Shown here: positions 8,126 through 17,074 of the stretch, in pieces | How positions within the stretch are numbered: the first letter of the stretch is position 1 | Layout of the letters: each line of letters begins with the position of its first letter | Source of the DNA: an uncultured Bacteroidales bacterium | GTDB taxonomy: Bacteria > Bacteroidota > Bacteroidia > Bacteroidales > Muribaculaceae | Length of the DNA: 64,000 bases | Reading direction: 5' to 3' | Assembly (NCBI GenBank): GCA_902800715.1 | Contig: CADCFN010000013.1 | Span: 62,001 to 126,000, forward strand | The notes under the pieces: generated by a model | Told to the model about the DNA's origin: nothing | Seen by the model: only the letters and a program-made list of their open reading frames with translations | The model's database searches: none | Program-made: the position numbers and the translations under genes

Positions 8126-8704
8126 ATGGACGAGGAAATTAAGAATCCCGAACAGGCTCCCGAGGAGATGAAGAATGAGGCTGGCAATATCTTTGACCAA
8201 TTGAAGGAAATGCTTGGCCAGACTGGCAGTGACGGCGTTAGTATTTTCGACCAGCTCAAAGACATGTTTGAGGGCAAGGAAGGCGAGCCCGGTATGCTCG
8301 ACCAACTCAAGGAAATGGTGGATAAGGGTACCACTGCTGCTGGCGAGGTGAGCCAGGAGTTCCTGGAGAAGGCCAAAGCGATGTTCGAGACCAAGGAGGG
8401 CGAACCCAGCCTGCTGGATAAAGCCAAAGAGATGTTTGGCGAGGGCGCAACCGCTGCCGGCGAGATGATGGACAAGGCTAAGGACTTTGTAGAGCAAGGC
8501 ACTGCCGCTGCTACTGAGGTCGCTCAGGACCTGTCACAGAAGGCAAAAGAGGCTTTTGAGCCGAAGGAGGGCGAAGAAAGCGTTCTTGACAAGGCCAAAG
8601 ATGCGCTTGACGATGCCAGCAAAGCTGCCGAGGGCATGATGGACAAGGTACAGGATTTCCTGAAGAATGCCTTTGGCGGTCCCAAGGACGAAGGCGAGGC
8701 CTGA
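8126..8704 (+). CDS. Acidic amphipathic-repeat (LEA/apolipoprotein-like) protein
   Basis: A 192-aa soluble, strongly acidic protein built from degenerate repeats of about 40 residues. Each repeat has a KEGE(E/P) turn, then L(L/D)DKAKEMF-like helices and a GATAAGEMMDKAK or GTTAAGEVSQEF segment. There is no Trp and almost no aromatic residue besides Phe; one face of each helix is Leu/Phe/Met, the other Lys/Glu/Asp. This resembles late-embryogenesis-abundant or apolipoprotein-type proteins, which are disordered in solution and fold on membranes or during desiccation. No signal peptide is present. No enzymatic motif is visible; a stress-protective or membrane-associating role is inference only. 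Confidence 0.7.
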   Translation: MDEEIKNPEQAPEEMKNEAGNIFDQLKEMLGQTGSDGVSIFDQLKDMFEGKEGEPGMLDQLKEMVDKGTTAAGEVSQEFLEKAKAMFETKEGEPSLLDKAKEMFGEGATAAGEMMDKAKDFVEQGTAAATEVAQDLSQKAKEAFEPKEGEESVLDKAKDALDDASKAAEGMMDKVQDFLKNAFGGPKDEGEA

Positions 8705-8718
8705 TCAGTTTCCTGAAT

Positions 8719-8788
8719 AAACTACGAATTACGCGAATTTTACGAACCGGGCGGAAGCCATTCGTTTAATTCGCGTAATTCGTAGTTT
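8719..8788. terminator. Long near-perfect palindrome between convergent genes
   Basis: Two 21-nt arms (8719-8739 and 8768-8788) are exact reverse complements and the pairing continues partly into the 28-nt loop. It separates convergent genes and probably acts as a bidirectional terminator; the arms are built from the motif ACGAATTACGCGAATT. Confidence 0.75.
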
Positions 8789-8796
8789 GCTTTTCG

Positions 8797-9672
8797 TTAG
8801 TCCAGGAAACGCTTGTCGAGGTCGCTGTAGCACTCGATGCGGCGGTCGCGCAGGAAGGGCCACCAGCGGCGCACCTGCTCGCTGCGTTGCATGTCGATGT
8901 CGATGACCAACAGATCCTCGCTGTCGTTGGGAGCGCGGTAGATGAGTTCGCCCTGTGGACCGGCAACAAAGCTGCTGCCCCAGAACTGGATGCCTTTGGT
9001 CTGGCCCGACGGGTCGGGTTCATGGCCCACGCGGTTCACGGTGATGACGTGGAGGCCGTTGGCGACGGCATGGCCGCGTTGCACGGTGGTCCAGGCCTCG
9101 CGTTGGCGTTCCTGCTCCTCGGGTGTGTCGCTGCTCTCGTAGCCGATGGCGGTGGGGTAGATGAGCAGTTCGGCACCGCGCATCGCCATCAGTCGTGCGC
9201 CCTCAGGGTACCATTGGTCCCAGCATACCATCACGCCCAGTCTGCCCAGCGACGTCTCGATGGGTATGAAGCCCTGGTCGCCTGGCGTGAAATAGAATTT
9301 CTCGTAGTAGGCAGGGTCGTCGGGGATGTGCATCTTGCGGTACTGTCCCGCCACGCTGCCGTCGGTGTCGAATACCACCGCCGTGTTGTGGTAGAGGCCC
9401 GTCGAGCGTTTCTCGAACAGCGAGGTCACCAGCACGATGTGGCATTGGCGTGCCACGTCGGCATATTCACGGGTTACATCGCCAGGAATGGGCACTGCGA
9501 GGTCAAAATTGTCCACATTCTCCACTTGGCAGAAGTAGAGCGAGTCGTGCAGCTCGGGCAGGACGACGAGTTGTGCGCCCATTGTGGCAAGTTTCTTGAT
9601 TTTGCTGATGAGCGACTGGCGGTTGGCGGTGACGTCACTGCTATTGCGTTGTTGTATGATTCCTATTTTCAT
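8797..9672 (-). CDS. aguB: N-carbamoylputrescine amidase
   Basis: Hydrolyses N-carbamoylputrescine to putrescine, CO2 and ammonia; cytoplasmic member of the nitrilase superfamily. The Glu-Lys-Cys triad is visible: Glu in VVLPELHD, Lys in GQYRKMHIPDD and Cys in MVCWDQWYPEGAR. The product is 291 aa, the family length, and the substrate-site segment ATAIG-like YPTAIGYES matches this clade. The upstream neighbour aguA on the same strand (23-bp gap) makes its substrate, which strongly supports the assignment. Confidence 0.92.
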   Translation of the reverse strand: MKIGIIQQRNSSDVTANRQSLISKIKKLATMGAQLVVLPELHDSLYFCQVENVDNFDLAVPIPGDVTREYADVARQCHIVLVTSLFEKRSTGLYHNTAVVFDTDGSVAGQYRKMHIPDDPAYYEKFYFTPGDQGFIPIETSLGRLGVMVCWDQWYPEGARLMAMRGAELLIYPTAIGYESSDTPEEQERQREAWTTVQRGHAVANGLHVITVNRVGHEPDPSGQTKGIQFWGSSFVAGPQGELIYRAPNDSEDLLVIDIDMQRSEQVRRWWPFLRDRRIECYSDLDKRFLD

Positions 9673-9695
9673 GACTAGAGATTAGTAATTAGAGA

Positions 9696-10745
9696 TTAGT
9701 GATTGGTGAGGGCGCCTTTTGGCAGCTGCATGGTGGCGCAGTGCAGGGAGCCGTGCTGGCAGATGAGCGCCTGACAATCGATTCCCGTGACCTTGCGGCC
9801 AGGGAAGGCGTCGCCGATGAGTTGGCACGCCATGAGGTCTTTTTCGGGCTGTCCGTAGATGGGCACCAGCACCTGATGGTTGGTCACCAGGAAGTTGGCA
9901 TAGGTAGCAGGCAAGCGCGAAATCTCATCAAACATGGCATCGGGTAACGGCAGCTTGATGAGGTGGTAATGGTCGCCCTTGGCGTCGGTGAACGCCTTGA
10001 GGTCTTCTTCCATTTGCATCAGTGACTCGAAGTGCTCGTCGTCAGGGTCATCGCAGCCCGTGTAGAGGATTACGCCGCCGGGAGCAAAGCGTGCCAGCGT
10101 GTCGATGTGCCCGTCGGTGTCGTCGCCCGTGAGGGCGCCGTGGTCGAGCCACAGCATCTTGACGCACCCCAGCCGCTCCAACAGCACCTGTTCCACTTGC
10201 TCACGGCTCATGGCGTCGTTGCGGTTGGGGGCGGTCAGGCAACAGGTCGTGGTCATCACGGTGCCGTTGCCGTCGGTCTCGATTGAGCCGCCCTCGAGCA
10301 CCAGGTCGCGGTAGTTGAGCACCGGCATGTTGAACACGCCACGCTCGTCCAGACGCGATGTGACGAGGTTGTCGCAGTCGGCGGCAAACTTCATGCCCCA
10401 GGCATTGAAGGTGAAGTCGGCAAGCGTCATCTTGCCCTCGTGCCATAGGGCGATGGGTCCGTAGTCACGCACCCAAGTGTCGTTGGTGGGCAGTTCGACG
10501 ATGGTGATGCGACTCCAGTCGGCATCGGTGCCTATGGCAGCGCGCACGTCATCGGCATCGGGAGCCACGATGACCAGCCGCTCATCGTCGTCCTGCAGGA
10601 TGGCCTTGGTGAGTTGCACATAACAAGCCGTCACCTCGTCGAGCATATAAGCCCAGTCGGTGCCGGCGTGAGGCCAAGCAATGAGAATGCCGTCCTGGCA
10701 ATCCCACTCGGCAGCAAAGCTGCGGTTTCTTTCAGTTGGGTGCAT
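9696..10745 (-). CDS. aguA: Agmatine deiminase
   Basis: Converts agmatine to N-carbamoylputrescine and ammonia; a peptidyl-arginine-deiminase fold enzyme. Recognisable segments: WPHAGTDW near the N-terminus, TNDTWVRDYGPIAL, LEGGSIETDGNGT, DGHIDTLARF with the catalytic Asp/His, and the C-terminal nucleophile Cys in QHGSLHCATMQLP. The product is 349 aa, as expected. It is the first gene of an aguA-aguB operon that completes the arginine-agmatine-putrescine route; arginine decarboxylase is not in the window. Confidence 0.93.
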   Translation of the reverse strand: MHPTERNRSFAAEWDCQDGILIAWPHAGTDWAYMLDEVTACYVQLTKAILQDDDERLVIVAPDADDVRAAIGTDADWSRITIVELPTNDTWVRDYGPIALWHEGKMTLADFTFNAWGMKFAADCDNLVTSRLDERGVFNMPVLNYRDLVLEGGSIETDGNGTVMTTTCCLTAPNRNDAMSREQVEQVLLERLGCVKMLWLDHGALTGDDTDGHIDTLARFAPGGVILYTGCDDPDDEHFESLMQMEEDLKAFTDAKGDHYHLIKLPLPDAMFDEISRLPATYANFLVTNHQVLVPIYGQPEKDLMACQLIGDAFPGRKVTGIDCQALICQHGSLHCATMQLPKGALTNH

Positions 10746-10814
10746 CTATTGTAGTGTGTATCGTAGTTTTATCGGTTAAGGTAATATACTGAGTTGTTAA
10801 ACGAACAAAGCGAA

Positions 10815-11054
10815 TTAGATATTATTTCCGAACTCTTGATAATTGTCCCAGTATGAATCTTGAGACTCAACAATCTCGTTGATGAAATCGAGGTAGCCAT
10901 CCTTGATACTATAGCCATTGTCTTCACACCAGGCAGCATAGTCGTCTTCGAAGCCATCAACTTCTCGTCTCATTCTCTCAAATTCCTGGTCTAGCTCGGG
11001 CGTGTTGCTGTAACGGTCCAGCAGTTCACGAAGAATTTCAGAAATATCATTCAT
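10815..11054 (-). CDS. Small acidic hypothetical protein
   Basis: A 79-aa protein rich in Asp, Glu, Tyr and Trp (FEDDYAAWCEDNGYSIKDGY) with no signal peptide or membrane helix. No family was recognised. A good -7 box (TAAATTTG, 11130-11137 on the minus strand) precedes it, with a leader of about 70 nt, which supports expression. The acidic composition could suit a DNA-mimic or an immunity-type protein, but nothing specific supports this. Confidence 0.5.
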   Translation of the reverse strand: MNDISEILRELLDRYSNTPELDQEFERMRREVDGFEDDYAAWCEDNGYSIKDGYLDFINEIVESQDSYWDNYQEFGNNI

Positions 11055-11388
11055 AGTCTTTCGTTTTTAATATTCAGGCGCTTAAGGCTCTCCTGAACAG
11101 GTTCTACTTGTTTTTATGGTTTTGATGTCCAAATTTAGTTCAATATTTTGAATTAATCGTTATTGTTTAGTTAATTTTTTCAAATACTACTAATTCTTAT
11201 CAACGGCGATGAGTTTTGGGGTATAGAATGATACTTTCATTTTTCATTTCCCGAAAAAAGTTGTTGCATATTTTGCTTGTTATCTCCCTAATATGTCGTA
11301 ATTTTGTGCCTGTGTTCGGAGGTGTATATCCTCTTGAACCGATAGTTAGACCGATAACCCAATTTATTGTTAATACAATCGCTTAAAA
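11055..11388. promoter_or_regulatory. AT-rich divergent intergenic region with two promoters
   Basis: No gene is visible in these 334 bp. The minus-strand box TAAATTTG (11130-11137) points to the 79-aa gene; the plus-strand box TAATTTTG (11299-11306), with a TTG about 20 bp upstream, points to the DUF4836 lipoprotein and leaves a leader of about 75 nt. Confidence 0.6.
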
Positions 11389-12921
11389 ATGGCCATGAAA
11401 TGGTTGAAGTTTTGGTCGCTCGCACTGCTCGTGTTCTTGATGACAGGCTGTGCCAGTGATAGTCTTGAGAAGATGATTCCTGCCGATGCTACGGGAGTGG
11501 TTAGTTTTGATGTCCCCGAGATTCTGAAGCAGGCCGGAATGCTCGATGACGACCGCATTGTGTTGCCCAAGTCGCTGCAGCAGGTGGTCGACGACAATGA
11601 CACGTCGCCGTTGTGCGTGCTGCTCAACGACCTGCCCCAGATGGGCATCGACACCGACAGCAAGGCCTACTTGTTCTTCACGGTCAAGACCTTCGGGCGC
11701 GTGTTCCTTGCCGCCCTTGATGATCCTGCCAAGGCCCGCAAGACGCTGGCGATGCGTGTGGGCGGCGACTTTGAGAAGGTCGAGGGTCTGGATTGCATGT
11801 ACGTCAAGGATAACCTGTATGCCATCGACGGCAAGGTGCTCCTCATCGGTACGGTGAACAAGGCGATGGAGGCATCGCGTGCCGCCAAGGCCGCCAAGGG
11901 CATCCTGTCGATGACGGCGACCAGCATCACCGATAATAAAGACGTCAAGTCGATACTGCATAACGACGATGCCGCCATCAATGCCTGGATGCAGGGCAAG
12001 GGGCTGAAAACCATCCTGGGCAAGAGCGATGTGTATCGCGAGTTGTCCCAGAAGATGCCGCTCATCGAGATTTTCACCGAGAGCGACATTGATGCTGTGG
12101 TCTGCAATATCAGCCTGGATAAAGAGCGTGTCGAGATGTCGACCAGCATCCAAGCTGCCGAGAACAGCGAATATGCACAGTTGCTCAACTCCACGCTGGG
12201 CAAGCCCAACGAGGACGTCCTCAAGGCTATCCCCAACTCGATGGACTACATCTTCACCATGAGCGTCAAGGGTGACAACTTCGTCAAGCTGAAACAGATT
12301 CAGCAGTTGTTGAGCATGTTTGGCAAGATTCCCTACATCGGCCGCATTGACCTGGCGAGCATCATCTCGACCGTCGACGGCCCGTTCACCATCGGTCTGG
12401 CGCGCGACCCGCACCTTGAGGGCGAATGGAACATGGTGATAGCCACCCGCTCGACCGACCCCGATGGCGTGGTGAAGCAGATCAGCACCTTTGCCAACGC
12501 GATGGGCCAGGCTCCCGAGCTGTATGAGAACGAGTATATCTACCAGTATGACAACAAGATGATACGCATCGGTGTGATTGACGGCATTCTTTACCTCAAG
12601 ATGCTCGACTATGAGCAGACCGAGGGTTATGCCTACGAGATGAAGCCCGTGCGTGAATTCTTCAACACCGCATTGATGGGCATCTTTGCCCAGACGCGCA
12701 ATGATAGCATCAACGGCTACTTTGAGTTCGGTCTGGAGGACATTTTCAAGGGCAAGGGTCACTTCTTCACCAACATGCCCAAGGCAAACGCTTCGCTGGA
12801 ATTGCTGCGCTCGCTCTGTACCATCAAGACGGGTGACGGATTTGGCAACGAGGAGGAGGACGAGAACGATTTCTCATCGTTTGTGAGCGGTGCCATCGAT
12901 AAGCTGCAGCCCATGGAGTGA
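11389..12921 (+). CDS. DUF4836 family lipoprotein
   Basis: A 510-aa exported lipoprotein: the N-terminal hydrophobic helix ends in the lipobox LMTGC (Cys near residue 21). The mature N-terminus begins with SLEKMIPADATGVVSFDVPE, the pattern of the Bacteroidetes DUF4836 family, whose members share a repeated substrate-free beta/alpha fold and have no known activity. The C-terminal part contains a low-complexity acidic stretch (NEEEDENDFSS). Probably anchored in the periplasm or outer membrane. Single-gene unit with its own promoter and a strong terminator. Confidence 0.8.
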   Translation: MAMKWLKFWSLALLVFLMTGCASDSLEKMIPADATGVVSFDVPEILKQAGMLDDDRIVLPKSLQQVVDDNDTSPLCVLLNDLPQMGIDTDSKAYLFFTVKTFGRVFLAALDDPAKARKTLAMRVGGDFEKVEGLDCMYVKDNLYAIDGKVLLIGTVNKAMEASRAAKAAKGILSMTATSITDNKDVKSILHNDDAAINAWMQGKGLKTILGKSDVYRELSQKMPLIEIFTESDIDAVVCNISLDKERVEMSTSIQAAENSEYAQLLNSTLGKPNEDVLKAIPNSMDYIFTMSVKGDNFVKLKQIQQLLSMFGKIPYIGRIDLASIISTVDGPFTIGLARDPHLEGEWNMVIATRSTDPDGVVKQISTFANAMGQAPELYENEYIYQYDNKMIRIGVIDGILYLKMLDYEQTEGYAYEMKPVREFFNTALMGIFAQTRNDSINGYFEFGLEDIFKGKGHFFTNMPKANASLELLRSLCTIKTGDGFGNEEEDENDFSSFVSGAIDKLQPME

Positions 12922-12947
12922 TGCCGCTGCGGTGACACTAGGGACAC

Positions 12948-12990
12948 AAAACAAGCAGGACCAGCCTCACGGGCCGGTCCTGCTTGTTTT
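12948..12990. terminator. Bidirectional terminator
   Basis: A perfect 15-bp stem (12948-12962 and 12976-12990) begins with AAAA and ends with TTTT, between the convergent DUF4836 gene and the outer-membrane protein gene. Confidence 0.88.
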
Positions 12991-13012
12991 GTAATCGGGT
13001 TTGGAGCGGGGT

Positions 13013-13501
13013 TTAGAACTTGTAGTTCACACCGAGCCCGAAGACGCCCTGGTCCACCTTGCGGATGATGGTGTGGCGGTACTCAAGGCTGACACCGAAG
13101 TGGTTGGTGATTTCATATTCCACGCCGGCACCCAGGTTCAGACCTACATGGTTTTTCTCGCCCTTGTCGTCGAGTTCGCCCTTGAAGTCCACCATCGTGT
13201 AGTTAAGTCCAGCTATAGGGTAGATGTACAGCTGTTCATTCCAGAGTCCCACGAGGTAATGGGCGTTAAGGTTGATGTCCCACCACGACATGTGGTTTTT
13301 CTCGAAGAAGTAGTTGATACCGATTTCGGCACGCAGTTGGTCTAGGATGCCATACTGGTACCTGATGCCGATACCCAGATTCTTGATTTCACTGCCGTAC
13401 ACCAGCTGTAGGCCAGCGGCGCTCTCGCCCTGATGAGTCTGTGCGTTGCCCACGCCCATGCACAGCATGAGCATGCAAACTAGCGTTAAAATCTTTTTCA
13501 T
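13013..13501 (-). CDS. Outer membrane beta-barrel protein (porin/opacity-like)
   Basis: A 162-aa protein with a signal peptide ending near VGNAQ. The mature part alternates hydrophobic and polar residues in eight or so amphipathic strands with Gly- and Tyr-rich turns, and it ends in a terminal aromatic residue (GLGVNYKF), the usual outer-membrane assembly signal. This fits small eight-stranded barrels of the OmpA/OmpW/opacity type. No peptidoglycan-binding domain is present. Function not determinable from sequence. Confidence 0.78.
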   Translation of the reverse strand: MKKILTLVCMLMLCMGVGNAQTHQGESAAGLQLVYGSEIKNLGIGIRYQYGILDQLRAEIGINYFFEKNHMSWWDINLNAHYLVGLWNEQLYIYPIAGLNYTMVDFKGELDDKGEKNHVGLNLGAGVEYEITNHFGVSLEYRHTIIRKVDQGVFGLGVNYKF

Positions 13502-13721
13502 TTTTCAGATCATTAATGGTTATTGATAAATATACTTTTGCCGCAAAAAAGAAAAATACTATGTTGCTCAGAGCAGTATTATAAGCCATGGGGCGGTTCA
13601 TAGACTGCTTTGAAGTGGTAAAATTACAATCAAATTCTGATACCTGCAATTTTTCGGGCTTTTTTCGTGTTGATTGCCATGCAAATAGGCCTTTTCGGGC
13701 ATGGTCTTGGGAATGGGTAAT

Positions 13722-13747
13722 AAAAAAAGCTGCCCTTGTGAGGCAGC
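13722..13747 (-). terminator. Terminator after rpoD
   Basis: On the minus strand a GGCTGCC/GGGCAGC hairpin is followed by seven Ts; it lies 29 bp beyond the rpoD stop codon. Confidence 0.8.
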
Positions 13748-13775
13748 CTGAGACTTTTTGCTAATAAGAATCGTG

Positions 13776-14633
13776 TTATCCCAAATAGGCCTTGAGCAGT
13801 TTGCTCTTCTGGCCTTTCAGGCGGCGGATGGCTTTCTCCTTGATTTGGCGAACGCGTTCGCGTGTCAAATCAAACTTGGCGCCAATCTCCTCGAGCGTCA
13901 TTTCCTGACAGCCGATGCCGAAGAACATCTTCAAGATGTCCCTCTCGCGCGGGTTGAGCTGGTCCAATGCTCGGTTCACCTCCTTGGCGAGCGACTCCTG
14001 GTTGAGGGTGGAGTCGGCCATGGGAGAGTCGTTGTTGGGCAGCACATCCAGCAGGCTGTTGTCCTCGCCTTCGACGAAGGGTGCATCGACCGAGACATGA
14101 CGTCCCGACACTTTCATCGTGTCGCTAATCTTGTCAACGGGGATGTCGAGGCGCTCGGCGAGTTCCTCGGCCGACGGACGACGCTCATGCTCCTGCTCGA
14201 ACCTGGACTGGGCCTTGCTGATCTTGTTGATCGAACCCACCTGGTTGAGCGGCAGCCTTACAATGCGAGACTGCTCGGCAAGGGCCTGAAGGATGGATTG
14301 ACGAATCCACCACACAGCATAGGAGATGAACTTGAAGCCACGTGTCTCGTCGAATTTCTGCGCTGCCTTGATGAGGCCCAGATTTCCCTCGTCGATCAAG
14401 TCGGGGAGACTCAATCCCTGGTTCTGATACTGTTTTGCGACAGAAACGACAAAGCGCAGGTTGGCATTGACAAGCTTGTCAAGCGCTGCTTGGTCACCTT
14501 GACGAATGCGCTGTGCCAGCTCGACTTCTTCATCGACTGTAATCAGCTCCTTGCGGCCAATTTCTTGAAGGTACTTGTCGAGCGAAGCGCTCTCGCGATT
14601 AGTAATGGATTTTGTAATTTTAAGTTGTCTCAT
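13776..14633 (-). CDS. rpoD: Primary RNA polymerase sigma factor (sigma-70, Bacteroidetes type)
   Basis: A 285-aa housekeeping sigma factor lacking the long region 1.1, as in SigA of Bacteroides. Region 1.2 is [14 protein letters not shown]; region 2.1-2.4 contains [29 protein letters not shown] and [11 protein letters not shown]; region 3 contains [12 protein letters not shown]; region 4.1-4.2 contains [15 protein letters not shown] and the helix-turn-helix [16 protein letters not shown]. It would recognise the -33 TTG/TTTG and -7 TAnnTTTG promoters annotated throughout this window, including its own (14659-14666). Confidence 0.95.
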   Translation of the reverse strand: MRQLKITKSITNRESASLDKYLQEIGRKELITVDEEVELAQRIRQGDQAALDKLVNANLRFVVSVAKQYQNQGLSLPDLIDEGNLGLIKAAQKFDETRGFKFISYAVWWIRQSILQALAEQSRIVRLPLNQVGSINKISKAQSRFEQEHERRPSAEELAERLDIPVDKISDTMKVSGRHVSVDAPFVEGEDNSLLDVLPNNDSPMADSTLNQESLAKEVNRALDQLNPRERDILKMFFGIGCQEMTLEEIGAKFDLTRERVRQIKEKAIRRLKGQKSKLLKAYLG

Positions 14634-14658
14634 CTAACTTATGTAGAATTTAAGCGTG

Positions 14659-14666
14659 CAAAGATA
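14659..14666 (-). promoter_or_regulatory. -7 box for rpoD
   Basis: Minus-strand TATCTTTG, about 25 bp upstream of the rpoD start codon. Confidence 0.6.
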
Positions 14667-15004
14667 CAACAAATTTTTCAACAGTCAAAAAATATTTTCA
14701 AAAAACAGACAATATTTTTTTGAATTCAATGGTTTGCTGTGTTCACGTTGGGGTTATCGTGTGTTTCACCCATCATTTCAGGCGTGAAAACCACAGCATG
14801 ATATCAATATACAGCAAAAAGCGTGCCAAATTTCTTTGGCTTCCACACGGGGGGATTGGTTCACTCACCAACCCACACAACAAATCCCGCCGGTACAGGG
14901 TAGCGGCGTTGGGTAGAGCGTGCAATGAAAAGCGGTTCTTCTAGATATCTGGGTTTTAGGCTTATCGATGTGCGTTTGGCTTTATGGGGGGCTTCATGTT
15001 CCCA
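14667..15004. other. Intergenic region without recognisable gene
   Basis: About 340 bp. The first third is A/T-rich and serves the rpoD promoter. The remainder (14740-15000) is of mixed composition with no convincing open frame, tRNA cloverleaf or terminator. Confidence 0.5.
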
Positions 15005-15190
15005 TTACGCCATCATCTCTCCATATTCGTCGATGATGAGTTGCTCGACAATGCCTGCCAGTGGCTTCTTTTTGGCAGTTGAAATTTGTTTCAATTTGTC
15101 CTTGGTTTCCTCTGAAATCAGGATAGATAACTGCACTCGCTTTCCATAAATTTTGGGTCTACCGGCTCCGGGTCTAGGTCCTCCTCTCAT
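15005..15190 (-). CDS. Small ribbon-helix-helix type DNA-binding protein
   Basis: A 61-aa basic protein starting MRGGPRPGAGRPK, a GRP-rich arm common in small phage and mobile-element regulators, followed by QLSILISEETKDKLK and a second helix PLAGIVEQLIIDEY. This fits a strand-helix-helix (Arc/CopG-like) fold: a DNA-binding dimer. A good -7 box (TATCTTTG on the minus strand, 15226-15233) precedes it by about 36 bp. No partner toxin is adjacent. Its targets are unknown; autoregulation is usual for the family. Confidence 0.65.
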   Translation of the reverse strand: MRGGPRPGAGRPKIYGKRVQLSILISEETKDKLKQISTAKKKPLAGIVEQLIIDEYGEMMA

Positions 15191-15225
15191 AATGATTCAA
15201 GAATTAGGGGTTAATATTCAGATGC

Positions 15226-15233
15226 AAAGATAA
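15226..15233 (-). promoter_or_regulatory. -7 box for the ribbon-helix-helix gene
   Basis: Minus-strand TATCTTTG preceded by an A/T-rich tract; it leaves a leader of about 30 nt. Confidence 0.55.
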
Positions 15234-15387
15234 TACTTTTTTTTGAAATCTAACTATTTTCAGTAAATTTTTTTTGAAAAAAAGTTGAAAATCATAGAAT
15301 TGCTTAGTTTGATGCCATTATGCAGCGAAAACGTATTTTCATGTTTTTCGCCCTGTTTTGCGCTTGCTGCAGGGTGATTAAACGTAA

Positions 15388-15415
15388 AGGAGATGAGGCA
15401 AATGCCCCATCTCCT
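15388..15415 (-). terminator. Terminator after htrA
   Basis: Arms 15388-15400 and 15403-15415 pair over 12 of 13 positions with a tiny loop; located 30 bp beyond the htrA stop codon on the minus strand. Confidence 0.7.
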
Positions 15416-15444
15416 AAAACGTGCTATGGAATGAAAAAGTTGTC

Positions 15445-16992
15445 TTAATCCTCGTCGTCGCTCAGGTCAACAGCGTAGTAAACCTTCTTGCCGGTGGGGT
15501 AGAAGCCGGTGATGAACATCACCTTGTCGGCGTCGCTGCTGCGCATGATCTGGTTGTAGATGCTCTCCACATCGTCGCGCGAGTCAACAGGAATGTTGTT
15601 GATGTCGGTGATAATGAAGCCGTCGCGGATGCCGGCGCTCTTGAACTTGCCTGCCTTGATGCCGACCACCTTCAGGCCCTTGGAGATGGCAAGGTCTTCC
15701 TTGTCTTCCTTGCTCAGCTCGGTGAAGGCACATCCCAGCGACATGACATCGCTCTGCTTGGTCATCTTGGTGTTGCCCTGGTCGTTCTTGAAGGTGACGG
15801 TGGTGTGGCGCAGCTTGTTGTCGCGGTAGTACTCGACCTCGGCCTTGTCGCCAGGACGCAGCTTGTTCATCTCTTCCTGCATCTCGCCACTGTCCTTGAC
15901 GCGGGAGCCGTTGAGCTTCACGATGACATCGCCCTCTTGCAGGCCGGCTTCCTTGGCAGCACCGCGGTCGGTGACCTTAGCTACGTAGATGCCCTCGTTG
16001 GTGGCGGTGATTTTCTCCTCCTTGGCTTTCTCGGCGGTCAGCTCAGTGTACTGGATGCCGAGCACTGCACGCTGCACGGTGCCATATTGCTTGATGTCGG
16101 TGATGACCTTCTTGACGGTGTTGCTGGGCACGGCGAACGAGCAGCCGCTGTAGTTACCCGTCTGGGAATAAATCATCGTGTTGATGCCGATGAGCTCACC
16201 GGCGGTGTTCACCAGTGCGCCTCCCGAGTTGCCGGGATTGACGGCAGCATCGTGCTGGATAAACGCCTTGATGCCGTTGTTGTTGCGGCTGTTGTCGCTC
16301 ATGCCGCGGGCCTTGGCGCTGATGATGCCGGCGGTAACGGTGGAGTTGAAGCCGAAGGGGTTACCCACTGCCACACACCACTGGCCGGGTTTGACAGCGT
16401 CGCTGTTGCCGAAGGTGATGGCGTGCAAATCCTTGGCGTTAATCTTGATGAGCGCGATATCGGTCTTCTCGTCGGTGCCCACCACTGTGGCGTTGAACTG
16501 GCGGTTGTCGTTGAGGGTGACCTCGAGTTTCTCGGCGCCGTCAATCACGTGGTTGTTGGTCACGATATAGCCGTCAGAGCTGATGATTACGCCCGAGCCT
16601 GCGCCGATGGCTTGAGGCTCGCTCTTCTGCTGTTCTTGCTGTTTGCGTTGTCCCTGTCCGTTACCACCGCCGAAGCCGGGGCCGAAGAAGAACTCAAACG
16701 GGTCAATAAAGCCGCCCTGGTAGTAGTTCTGCTTGGGCGTGGCAAGATTCTTGATGCTGACTACACAGTTGATGGTGTTCTCGGCGACGTCGGTAAAGTC
16801 GCGGCTCAAGTCCACGGGGCGAGATGCGGACTTAACAAAACCATCGTCGGTGGTCTTGCTCTCCTTGTTCAATACATATGTGTCGGTAATGACACCTTTC
16901 TTTTGCAACTCGCTTGTTGCCATCATGGTTGCTGCCGAGCCTAAAACCGACGCAGCCACGAGCATAATCGCTAATTTCAAATTTTTCTTCAT
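15445..16992 (-). CDS. htrA: Do/HtrA family periplasmic serine protease
   Basis: A 515-aa exported protease-chaperone that degrades misfolded envelope proteins. An N-terminal hydrophobic helix (LAIMLVAASVLGSAA) is followed by a Gly/Phe and Gln-rich loop (about 90-125), then the trypsin-like domain with the triad His148 (TNNHVI), Asp178 (TDIALIK) and Ser256 (GNSGGAL). Two PDZ domains follow; the first includes AGLQEGDVIVKLNG and the second GIRDGFIITDINN. The C-terminal tail is acidic (DLSDDED). The arrangement and length are those of DegP/DegQ. Transcribed alone from a TACTTTTG box (17067-17074). Confidence 0.94.
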   Translation of the reverse strand: MKKNLKLAIMLVAASVLGSAATMMATSELQKKGVITDTYVLNKESKTTDDGFVKSASRPVDLSRDFTDVAENTINCVVSIKNLATPKQNYYQGGFIDPFEFFFGPGFGGGNGQGQRKQQEQQKSEPQAIGAGSGVIISSDGYIVTNNHVIDGAEKLEVTLNDNRQFNATVVGTDEKTDIALIKINAKDLHAITFGNSDAVKPGQWCVAVGNPFGFNSTVTAGIISAKARGMSDNSRNNNGIKAFIQHDAAVNPGNSGGALVNTAGELIGINTMIYSQTGNYSGCSFAVPSNTVKKVITDIKQYGTVQRAVLGIQYTELTAEKAKEEKITATNEGIYVAKVTDRGAAKEAGLQEGDVIVKLNGSRVKDSGEMQEEMNKLRPGDKAEVEYYRDNKLRHTTVTFKNDQGNTKMTKQSDVMSLGCAFTELSKEDKEDLAISKGLKVVGIKAGKFKSAGIRDGFIITDINNIPVDSRDDVESIYNQIMRSSDADKVMFITGFYPTGKKVYYAVDLSDDED

Positions 16993-17066
16993 GTGTCAGT
17001 TTATTGTTAAATTATTGTTGTTTTTAAATTTTCAAAGTGTTAAATTTAACTTTTCAAATGCTGTGC

Positions 17067-17074
17067 CAAAAGTA
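17067..17074 (-). promoter_or_regulatory. -7 box for htrA
   Basis: Minus-strand TACTTTTG; the leader to ATG 16992 would be about 70 nt. Confidence 0.55.

Noticed and set aside
10769-10960. Alternative minus-strand frame overlapping the 79-aa gene
   Set aside because: The 79-aa frame has the promoter and a more protein-like composition.
14840-14930. tRNA-like sequence with GGTTCACTCACC
   Set aside because: No acceptor stem or anticodon arm could be folded on either strand.
15320-15448. 42-codon plus-strand frame (MQRKRIFMFF...)
   Set aside because: It overlaps the htrA terminator and has no promoter or family support.
15421-16944. Long plus-strand frame (507 aa) opposite htrA
   Set aside because: It is the antisense of an unmistakable HtrA protease; composition bias at third codon positions keeps the opposite frame open.
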